From NCBI RefSeq assembly GCF_003075045.1, contig NZ_QCZD01000002.1, positions 1-64,000 on the forward strand: a DNA stretch of 64,000 nt, read 5' to 3'. The notes beneath the pieces are model-generated. The model worked only from the letters and a program-made list of their open reading frames with translations, made no database searches and was not told the DNA's origin. Shown here piece by piece: positions 8,194 through 15,107 of this stretch (the stretch's first letter is position 1; each line of letters opens with the position of its first letter). The translations under genes and the position numbers were made by a program. Source of the stretch: Maribacter litoralis. Its GTDB lineage: Bacteria; Bacteroidota; Bacteroidia; Flavobacteriales; Flavobacteriaceae.

Positions 8194-9044
8194 TATTTTA
8201 TGTTATCAGTATCATCCATCCTTTTGGTCAACTGCTTTTTCAGTATATCCAAAAATTTGGTTCTACCATTTTTACGCATTCGTATTTCCAGAAAAGCTCT
8301 GTAATAATCGCCCAAGTCCACTTTAAACGTTTTTTCAACAAAATAGGCAATATCTTTAATGTCAACAGTACCATTATTTATGACATCTGTGCTGTGCAAA
8401 GCGTATATCAGTTCAATTAAATATATTTTGTGGGCTGTCCAGGTAATTTTGGTTTTACTTTGTAACAATCTTAAACTTGCATAATTTCCATTATTTTCCA
8501 ATTTATCAATTTCCCGTTTTAAGTGTACAATCAAAAGGTCGTAGGCTAAAATTGTGGCTACGGTACTATCGTGGCTTGTTGCAAATTGTTCATCTACAAA
8601 AAAGTGAAATGAATCCGGGAATAACCGAATATCTGCCTTGCCTCTCAAAAAATATTGTTCATCAAATACAGTTGCTTCCCTACGGTAATAATGGTAAAAA
8701 TCGAGATTGTCGTTAAAATAAGTTTGAAGTTTTTCAATATAATTGTTCAAATATTTTACTTGAGATTTATTACTTCCCCTCGGTCTTTTACCTTCAATAT
8801 TAAATAGTTTTACATAATAGATGAGTTTGCTATAAATTTTCGGTTTAGTACATTTAAAGAAATGTATTTCCTCTGATTTGGTTTTAAATTCATAGTCAAC
8901 TATGATACTTCTAACTTTATTAAGGGTTTGCTTTGCAAGTTTAATCCCTTTTTCAGCTCTCACTAAAATATCTTCTTCTTCTATTTCAAGAACATTTAAT
9001 TCAGAGTCTAATTTTTTTAATATGTCGTCGTAATTTGTTGTCAT
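8193..9044 (-). CDS. rteC: RteC-family regulator of ICE excision
   Basis: A 283-residue protein matching the RteC family: charged helical N-terminus, the conserved stretch around EEIHFFKCTKPKIYSKLIYY (residues 75-95), and a C-terminal region likely to bind DNA. In CTnDOT, RteC is made in response to the RteAB signalling pair and activates the excision operon. Here it lies just upstream of the excisionase-like operon in the same orientation but is separated from it by a strong hairpin and a 220-base control region, consistent with RteC acting in trans on that operon. No rteA or rteB is seen in the window. Confidence 0.85.
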   Translation of the reverse strand: MTTNYDDILKKLDSELNVLEIEEEDILVRAEKGIKLAKQTLNKVRSIIVDYEFKTKSEEIHFFKCTKPKIYSKLIYYVKLFNIEGKRPRGSNKSQVKYLNNYIEKLQTYFNDNLDFYHYYRREATVFDEQYFLRGKADIRLFPDSFHFFVDEQFATSHDSTVATILAYDLLIVHLKREIDKLENNGNYASLRLLQSKTKITWTAHKIYLIELIYALHSTDVINNGTVDIKDIAYFVEKTFKVDLGDYYRAFLEIRMRKNGRTKFLDILKKQLTKRMDDTDNIK

Positions 9045-9094
9045 TTATTTTCGGTATCATTATTACCGTTTCATATTTTGCAAAAACGTTGCAT

Positions 9095-9126
9095 TCAAAA
9101 TTATAAGTAACGTTAAATTGGGAAAG
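9095..9126 (-). promoter_or_regulatory. Candidate rteC promoter
   Basis: On the minus strand TAATTTTG (plus 9095-9102) matches TAnnTTTG, with CTTT about 20 bases further upstream (9123-9126) as a weak -33 box. It lies 50 bases before the rteC start codon. Confidence 0.4.
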
Positions 9127-9208
9127 TTAAAACCAGTCAATTTATCCTTCACAACTCTTGCATATTTTATAGCTATGCTAAATATTTTCTTTAATTTTTA
9201 TTAATCAC

Positions 9209-9382
9209 TTAAACAGATATAAAATACTTTAGGAACTGCAAGAACAGTACAAAGCAGATTAACAGGATAACAACGATTAGAATACCAATCCAAATTATTT
9301 TATCTTTTTTGGTAATGCTATTTTTTACAGCTGGTACTTTATTGTTTTTTTTATTTCGTCTATCTCGTCTATTTTCTAACAT
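9209..9382 (-). CDS. Small single-pass membrane protein, paralogue of the next gene
   Basis: A 57-residue protein with a very basic Asn/Lys/Arg-rich N-terminus (about 20 residues), the motif SITKKDK, then one transmembrane helix (about residues 30-52). It resembles the protein at 9480-9647, which has the same layout and KITKKDK at the same place before its helix. Both lie directly downstream of the zinc/cadmium ATPase in the same direction, 97 bases apart. No family is recognised. Small membrane partners of metal pumps are known elsewhere, so a regulatory role toward the ATPase is possible but inferred. Confidence 0.55.
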   Translation of the reverse strand: MLENRRDRRNKKNNKVPAVKNSITKKDKIIWIGILIVVILLICFVLFLQFLKYFISV

Positions 9383-9479
9383 AGAATATCATTTTTGCTA
9401 TGAACCAACCAACCAATCACTTCAACTTTATTTGCTGTAATCCCACAAACCACTTGGAACATTATATTCTCGTAGTTAA

Positions 9480-9647
9480 TCAATGCTTATGAATATTCCC
9501 TTTTAGCACAAAATAGTATAATAGGAATGCGGTTATTACCACAAAGATTATTGCAAGAATCCCATTGAACTTATCTTTTTTTGTGATTTTGTTATTCGAT
9601 GATTTATTAACTTTCTTATTTCTTTTATTTTTCTGTTCTTGATACAT
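9480..9647 (-). CDS. Small single-pass membrane protein next to the Zn/Cd ATPase
   Basis: A 55-residue protein starting 12 bases after the ATPase stop codon. It has a Lys/Asn-rich N-terminus, ITKKDKFNG, one predicted helix (about residues 29-48) and a short tail ending in His-Lys-His. The shared architecture and ITKKDK motif with the following gene point to a tandem duplication. The close spacing makes co-transcription with the pump very likely. No known domain is visible, and the gene is too short to be assigned by composition alone. Confidence 0.6.
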   Translation of the reverse strand: MYQEQKNKRNKKVNKSSNNKITKKDKFNGILAIIFVVITAFLLYYFVLKGNIHKH

Positions 9648-9659
9648 CGCTTTTGATTA

Positions 9660-11624
9660 TTACCATTTCATCTTCTGCAATCTTACAGCGTTTAAAATAG
9701 CCAACAAAGCCACTCCCACATCCGCAAATACAGCTTCCCACATTGTCGCCAGACCGCCTGCTCCCAAAACAAGAACCACAGCTTTTACTCCAAAAGCAAG
9801 CGCAATATTTTGATATACAATACGTCTGGTTGAACGACCTATTTTAATAGCTTTTGCAATTTTGCTCGGTTGGTCTGTTTGGATAATGACATCTGCGGTC
9901 TCAATGGCGACATCGCTACCTAAACCACCCATTGCAATACCTACATCACTTACTGCCAAAACTGGCGCATCGTTTATGCCATCGCCAATGAACGCAACTT
10001 TGTTATCGTTTTCGGACATTAGTTTTTCGACTTCCTTCAATTTATCTTCTGGAAGCAAACCGCCTTTTGCCCAATCTACACCCATTTCTTTGGCAACTTG
10101 TTGCGTAATTGAATCCTTATCGCCCGAAAGCATTATGATTTTTGAAATACCAGATTCCCGAATTTGTTTAATGGCATCGTGTGCATCATCCTTTAACTCG
10201 TCTGCAATGATTACATAGCCTGCAAATTTGCTTTCAATGGAAACCATCACAATGGATTCTACAATGTTGTCGGTTTCAGATGGAACTTCGATATTATTTG
10301 AAATCATCAATGGTTTATTCCCAACTAAAACAGTTTTGCCATTGACCATTCCCTTTAATCCTTTTCCTGCGACTTCGGTTACTTCTGTTGCCTGAAAATC
10401 TTCGCCATCGGCTTTATATTCCATAATTGCCTTGGCAATGGGATGAGTGGATTGTTCTTCCATCGCCATTAGGTATTTCATCATTTCGGCTTCGCTCAAT
10501 GACCCATTGTTTACAACGACATTTTTGATTTTAAAAACCCCTTTGGTCACGGTTCCGGTTTTGTCCATTACAACCGTAGTTACCTTTGTCATTTCGTCCA
10601 AAAAGGAAGCTCCCTTAAAGAGAATTCCATTTTTTGAAGCTGCTCCCAATCCACCGAAATAACCCAACGGAATAGAGATAACCAATGCACAAGGACAGGA
10701 AATAACCAAGAAAATCAAGGCTCTATACAACCAATCGCTAAAGACATAATCGTCCACAAAAAAGTAGGGTATAAACGTCAATCCAATCGCAAGAAAGACA
10801 ACGATTGGTGTATAGATTCTTGCGAACTTTCTAATGAACAATTCGGTTTTTGATTTCCGTGCGGTGGCGTTTTGCACCATATCAAGAATTCTTGCAATGG
10901 AACTATCCTTAAATTCTTTGGTCGTTTCAATTTCAATAACGCCATCCAGATTGATGCTTCCTGCAAATACTTTTTCTCCTTTTGCAATGGTGTCAGGTTT
11001 GCTTTCGCCCGTTAATGCTGCGGTATTGAACGAGCCTTTTTCGGACAATAAAATACCATCCAAAGGGATTTTTTCGCCCACACGGACTTGCACTTTTTCG
11101 CCAATAGCAACGGTTTCGGGATTTACAGAAACATAATTGTTGTTCCTATAGACCAAGGCTTCATTAGGTCTTACATCCAGTAATGCCTTGATGCTTCTCT
11201 TGGCTCTTTTAACGGCGGCACTTTGGAACAATTCGCCTACAGCATAAAACAACATTACTGCCACACCTTCGGGATATTCGCCAATGGCGAATGCACCTAT
11301 GGTTGCGATGGACATCAATAAAAACTCGGTAAAAAAATCGCCATTTTTGATGCTTTTCCAACCTTCCTTTATTACAGGAAAACCTACTGGAAGGTATGCG
11401 ACTGCATACCAGACGATACGTATCCAGCCCGAAAAATAGGGGAAGGTTTCAAAATAATCAAACGCAATGCCCGCAATGAGCATTACAAAGCTGAAAATTG
11501 CTGGTACATAAATTTTAAATTTCCCTATACTTTCCGGACTGCTATGGTTGTGGCCATCATTGCGCTTGTGATTATCGGATGAAGTTTTATTTAAATCTCT
11601 TAAATTCAGTTTCTTTTTTTTCAT
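9660..11624 (-). CDS. P1B-2-type Zn/Cd/Pb-exporting ATPase
   Basis: A 654-residue P-type ATPase. It shows the transmembrane metal site CPC near residue 308 (ISCPCALVIS), the phosphorylated Asp in DKTGT near 351, GDGIND in the ATP-binding domain, and the TM7/TM8 signature GVKA...ADVGVALLAILNA, whose Lys and Asp define the P1B-2 (ZntA/CadA) group. The N-terminus lacks a classical CxxC metal-binding domain and instead has a short His-rich stretch (NHKRNDGHNH). It should pump Zn(II), Cd(II) or Pb(II) out of the cytoplasm. Two small membrane proteins follow in the same transcript, and a Fur-type regulator lies upstream in the cassette. Confidence 0.93.
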   Translation of the reverse strand: MKKKKLNLRDLNKTSSDNHKRNDGHNHSSPESIGKFKIYVPAIFSFVMLIAGIAFDYFETFPYFSGWIRIVWYAVAYLPVGFPVIKEGWKSIKNGDFFTEFLLMSIATIGAFAIGEYPEGVAVMLFYAVGELFQSAAVKRAKRSIKALLDVRPNEALVYRNNNYVSVNPETVAIGEKVQVRVGEKIPLDGILLSEKGSFNTAALTGESKPDTIAKGEKVFAGSINLDGVIEIETTKEFKDSSIARILDMVQNATARKSKTELFIRKFARIYTPIVVFLAIGLTFIPYFFVDDYVFSDWLYRALIFLVISCPCALVISIPLGYFGGLGAASKNGILFKGASFLDEMTKVTTVVMDKTGTVTKGVFKIKNVVVNNGSLSEAEMMKYLMAMEEQSTHPIAKAIMEYKADGEDFQATEVTEVAGKGLKGMVNGKTVLVGNKPLMISNNIEVPSETDNIVESIVMVSIESKFAGYVIIADELKDDAHDAIKQIRESGISKIIMLSGDKDSITQQVAKEMGVDWAKGGLLPEDKLKEVEKLMSENDNKVAFIGDGINDAPVLAVSDVGIAMGGLGSDVAIETADVIIQTDQPSKIAKAIKIGRSTRRIVYQNIALAFGVKAVVLVLGAGGLATMWEAVFADVGVALLAILNAVRLQKMKW

Positions 11625-11657
11625 TTATATCAATTATAATTTTATTTAAATTCACAG

Positions 11658-12200
11658 TCATTCCAATCTCAACACCAATTGGGCAAACTGCACCTCTATG
11701 GTATCATCGATACCCTCTATTAAGGAATCCAAACCAGTATTTGAAACCAATAATTGTCCGGTTGCACTTATCAGGCAGGACATACTTACTCCTTGTTCTA
11801 TATGGGTAATGGTTGCTTTAAATTGTGATTTAAAGGATTTCCCTTGATAAGTAACATCTATCAGCCAATTAAAGTTGATAGGGTCGTGCCGTTTTGATAA
11901 AAAATCTTGTGATGGAATTGTGCCAGTAAACCGCAGTATTAAAGGGTTTTCCCGCTGTTGTAAAATGGTATTGATTTTAGGACTATCTGTTGATAAAGTC
12001 TTAAGGTCGAGTACACCGTTAACCACTTTGGAATCATAATCAAGATATAAGGCCAATTTATGGCTTTCTGCCTTGACGGCTTTATCATCAACCAAAGTCA
12101 TCATCATAATATGACCTTCTTCAGTTGTATAAATTTTTTGGGCGTTTACTTTATAATAACTAACCAACAAGATTATTAAAATACAATGTTTAACATTCAT
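11658..12200 (-). CDS. Secreted hypothetical protein, YceI-like in outline
   Basis: From the ATG at 12200 the protein has 180 residues. A hydrophobic signal peptide ends at VNAQ, and the mature part is mostly beta-strand (VVNGVLDLKTLSTDSP, NFNWLIDVTYQGKSFKSQFKATITHI). It is reminiscent of YceI-like lipocalin domains, but no diagnostic residue convinces me, so the family is left open. The longer frame to 12269 would place 23 basic residues before the signal and runs into the preceding hairpin, so it is not chosen. It stands 33 bases upstream of the Zn/Cd ATPase and is probably co-transcribed, suggesting an envelope role in metal stress. Confidence 0.65.
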   Translation of the reverse strand: MNVKHCILIILLVSYYKVNAQKIYTTEEGHIMMMTLVDDKAVKAESHKLALYLDYDSKVVNGVLDLKTLSTDSPKINTILQQRENPLILRFTGTIPSQDFLSKRHDPINFNWLIDVTYQGKSFKSQFKATITHIEQGVSMSCLISATGQLLVSNTGLDSLIEGIDDTIEVQFAQLVLRLE

Positions 12201-12224
12201 AATATCCATCTTTAATTTTATAAC

Positions 12225-12298
12225 AAAAAAAAAGCAGCTTCTACTTTTGCTTTTAATGCTATTAATCATTTTGCTTTAAGAAGCATCATAAAAGCTGC
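12225..12298 (-). terminator. Branched hairpin with T-run, end of the STAS/membrane-module transcript
   Basis: On the minus strand GCAGCTTTT (plus 12290-12298) can pair with AAGCTGC (12234-12240), enclosing a smaller inner repeat, and is followed by nine T residues (plus 12225-12233). It lies between the 88-residue membrane gene and the YceI-like gene, so part of the transcription should stop here. Confidence 0.65.
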
Positions 12299-12370
12299 CT
12301 GCTATTAATTAAGTTATCACTTAATTTATTTTAAATAAAAAATTTCACTCTTTCACATAACCAGTTACCG

Positions 12371-12637
12371 CTACTTATTATCTATATCCTTTTCTCTGTT
12401 ACCGAAATAATACATCAGCGCAACACTGGCACCTAATAGTCCAAACAGAATGTTCTCAAAAATTTGATTCCCATTGATATTCAAAATTTCAATGAAATTA
12501 TTTATTAAATATTGCCACCAATTGATTTCGTAATTCTGGCTGCTAAACGTGAAAATTGTTATCCCCAAAGGTTGAAGGATAAAAACACCTATGGCAAACC
12601 CAATTAGTATGGTAATAAAAATATTCTTTTTATTCAT
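12371..12637 (-). CDS. Two-helix membrane protein, stand-alone copy of the AlbA_2 protein's membrane module
   Basis: 88 residues with two transmembrane helices (about 7-30 and 60-78) and the landmarks GFAIGVFILQPLGI, NWWQYL and NILFGLLGASVALMYY. The same landmarks (GFAVGIIIIQPLGI, NWWYLF, NILFGIMGSSLALMFY) make up the N-terminal 90 residues of the AlbA_2-domain protein at 19309-20112. This gene is thus either a truncated relative or an independent membrane partner. Function is unknown. It sits 24 bases after a STAS/SEC14 gene, as in the other cassette where a STAS gene precedes the AlbA_2 protein by two genes. Confidence 0.7.
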   Translation of the reverse strand: MNKKNIFITILIGFAIGVFILQPLGITIFTFSSQNYEINWWQYLINNFIEILNINGNQIFENILFGLLGASVALMYYFGNREKDIDNK

Positions 12638-12661
12638 CGTCTGTCTTTTATGGAAGTAAGC

Positions 12662-13021
12662 TTACTGGCTCTCAATCCAATTTTTGGCATCTTCCTTTTG
12701 GTCTATATTGAAATACTTAATTTCGGCGTTCGTAAAAGGCTTCATAAATTGGGTTATCCAATTCTGCCATTTTTTATCTCCAACCATAGCAATCTTTTCA
12801 TAGTCCGTGGCGTGGGCTGTGTCCATTTTCAGGTCTTCCCATAAACCAGGTAAATCCCAACCTGTAAAGTTTTCCATCTCAAAATACCAACGGACTTTCA
12901 TTCCCTTGTCCAGTATGGCGTGGATAAGTGGGTGGATTTTTTCTATATCTTCTTTTCTCAATTTGCCCGAAGCTTTTGTTGCAACAATATTTTTTTCTTT
13001 TAATTCGATTATCTGTAACAT
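12662..13021 (-). CDS. STAS/SEC14 (SpoIIAA-like) domain protein
   Basis: A 119-residue single-domain protein of the SpoIIAA-like group. It has a beta-alpha layout with VRWYFEMENFTGW (residues 43-55) and an ending KYFNIDQKEDAKNWIE, both typical of the family. These proteins are found widely in Bacteroidota stress regions, and the ligand is unknown. It has a clear paralogue at 20383-20736 with the same WYFEMENFxGW pattern. The position between the permease pseudogene and the membrane module is part of the duplicated cassette layout. Confidence 0.82.
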   Translation of the reverse strand: MLQIIELKEKNIVATKASGKLRKEDIEKIHPLIHAILDKGMKVRWYFEMENFTGWDLPGLWEDLKMDTAHATDYEKIAMVGDKKWQNWITQFMKPFTNAEIKYFNIDQKEDAKNWIESQ

Positions 13022-13044
13022 TTTATATAGTTTTTAATTAATAA

Positions 13045-13221
13045 TTATCCTTCTAAATCGTAAAACCATTCTTCCGCCCTTATGATGCCTTCTGATAAAG
13101 CTTCTTTTGCTGAAATATCTTTTTTTTCAATTAGTTCTTTTGCTATGGACAGGGCTTTTTCTCGTACAATAGGATTTAAGGTATCTAGGTCAGTTTTAAA
13201 ATCTTCAAACATCCAGTCCAT
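13045..13221 (-). CDS. Small helical hypothetical protein
   Basis: A 58-residue frame begins with ATG at 13221, just after the permease pseudogene (10 bases), and ends 23 bases before the STAS gene. The product is acidic and predicted all-helical (REKALSIAKELIEKKDISAKEALSEGIIRAEEWF). The tight fit between neighbours and the good helical periodicity support it as real. No family is recognised. Confidence 0.6.
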   Translation of the reverse strand: MDWMFEDFKTDLDTLNPIVREKALSIAKELIEKKDISAKEALSEGIIRAEEWFYDLEG

Positions 13222-13230
13222 AGCTTCATT

Positions 13231-14547
13231 TTAATGGTTAAAAAGTTCCTTTTCTTTTTCAGGGTCTATTTCATCTTTTGACTTTTTGTCCAAAAAATAA
13301 TCAAGCACAATACCCACGATAACAGCACCTACGAACGCTGAATAAACCTGCCAATTAAATTGGATTATCAATGATAGACTTATAAGTATCGCCAAAATGG
13401 GTAAAATCGGCACTCGTCATATAGCCAAAGGAACTTTAAATGGTCGTTCTTGCTCTGGTGCTTTAAACCGAAGCACGATAAGTGCGACATTTACGGCAAC
13501 AAAAACAAGTAAAGCGCCTAAAGAAGACATACCTGCTACAATCTTAATATCGCCCAACAATAAAAATCCCGCAACTGCTGCCATAACTACAATAGTAGTA
13601 ACCCACGGTACTTTCTGTGCATTGGTTTTGGTCATAAACTTTGGAAGTTCTCCCACACTGGCCATTCCAAAAAGCAACCTACTTATGGATATGATACCAC
13701 TAAAAGCAGCATTAGCCGTAGCAAAAAGTGCAGCGATAGCCAATACCACAGGCAACCAATTGTTGAGATTGGAAGATGCAAGAGAAAGTGGCGAATCCAC
13801 GTTTGCCAAAGCGGAAGGGTCTGCAATATTCAAAACCGTAAAAGCAATAAATAAATAAATTATTGTAGTTATTACCATAGTCATTAAAAATGCACGGGGA
13901 ATTGTTTTCCCTGGGTTCTTAACTTCCGAACCCAAAGCTGCCATATGTTCAAAACCAGTATAGATAAAGAACAGTGTAGCTGTGGCCGCCAAAGTTCCAG
14001 AAATCGATTCAACTTTAAAAAATTCTGCTTTGGGTGGACCAGTTTCCAAAAGTCCAAATACTATCAATAATAACAATCCCAAAAGTTGAATGCTGACCAT
14101 AATAATATTTGCTGTCGACGATTTTGTGATGCCTGTAATACTAATTAATGACAACACCAATAAAATGCCATAACTTATTAGAAGAGAGGGCATATTAAAA
14201 AACGTATTGAAATACCCCGAAAAGGCAAGTAACACGGCTGCAATGGTGGCCGAACTATGAAACGCAATCGTCCAACCCGTGAGAAAAGACGGAATATCAA
14301 TTTTTGGAAATGCCTTGCGTACAAAAATAAATTCCGCACCAGCATTGGGATAGGTAGAGGACAACTCTGCATAGGACATTGCAGAGACACTAGCCGCAAT
14401 TGCTGCAAAAATAAAACTCAACCAAAGGTCTGTGTCCGCTTGTCCAGCAGCTGCACCAATCACGGTATAGATTCCTGCACCCACAATCGTGCCAACGCCA
14501 TAAAAGGTAAGTCGAAGCGTACTCAAAGATTTTTTTAGTTCTGCCAT
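13231..14547 (-). pseudogene. APC-family amino-acid permease interrupted by an in-frame TGA
   Basis: A 376-residue frame (MAELKKSLSTLR..., GTIVGAGIYTVIG motif in TM1, ATLFFIYTGFEHMA in the middle) encodes an amino acid/polyamine transporter of the APC superfamily. It stops after RPFKVPLAI. Reading on in the same frame gives TGA, Arg, then VPILPILAILISL and 60 more residues with two helices and a charged tail, exactly what an APC permease C-terminus should look like. Family members usually have Gly after this motif, so a GGA to TGA change at 13417-13419 is the simplest explanation. The GTG at 13413 could restart translation. The gene is therefore broken by one base, or there is a base error. 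Confidence 0.85.
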
Positions 14548-14627
14548 ATTTTTTAGTTAAAGAGGGTGGAAGAAACCTGAACTGGACCATTGGGCGCAAG
14601 GGTTCAAGGTTCAAGTACTCCCACCTG

Positions 14628-15062
14628 TTATTTTTTCCTGCATTTTTCACATATTCCTTTCAAAACCAAGTTCACATCGTTCACTTCATAATCGTGTGGC
14701 AAGCTTTCTTCCGATATCTTATTCGGTAAACAGATTGTTTTCCTACAATCGGTACAATGAAAGTGCATATGTAAATCTGTACCGTATTTACCTTTGGCGT
14801 TTTCATCAGAAATCGCATATTTTGCCACTCCGACCCCATCATTAATCTGATGAATCAGCCCTTTATCCTCGAAAATCTTGAGGTTTCGATAAAAGGTCGT
14901 TCTGTTTGCTGTTTTATTGGTTTCGCTCTTTTGAACAAAGGCCTTTTTCAAATCGGAAAAGGACACGGCACTTTGTTTCCTTTTTAGGAACTTGTATATC
15001 TTCGACCTCATTTTAGTAGGTCGAATCCCTTTAGCCAATAATGTTTTTTCCGTCTTTGTCAT
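14628..15062 (-). CDS. Fur-family metalloregulator (second copy)
   Basis: 144 residues with the Fur fold: winged-helix DNA-binding domain (TNKTANRTTFYRNLKIFEDKGLIHQI) and a dimerisation domain with the metal-binding block DLHMHFHC followed by CTDC and CEKC, the two structural zinc Cys pairs. It resembles the copy at 20781-21203, including the N-terminal KGIRPTxMR and the C-terminal VNLVLKGICEKC. It may sense zinc, or the metals pumped by the adjacent P1B-4 ATPase, which lies upstream in the same direction with a 45-base gap. The specific ligand cannot be told from the sequence. Confidence 0.9.
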   Translation of the reverse strand: MTKTEKTLLAKGIRPTKMRSKIYKFLKRKQSAVSFSDLKKAFVQKSETNKTANRTTFYRNLKIFEDKGLIHQINDGVGVAKYAISDENAKGKYGTDLHMHFHCTDCRKTICLPNKISEESLPHDYEVNDVNLVLKGICEKCRKK

Positions 15063-15107
15063 TTAATATTCTTTCAAAAAACCAGGTTCTTCTATGTCCC
15101 AATTTTT

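Noticed and set aside
13417-13419. TGA in the permease as a selenocysteine or programmed read-through codon
   Set aside because: APC permeases have no Sec, no hairpin follows, and the expected residue is Gly, one base away from TGA. A mutation is simpler.
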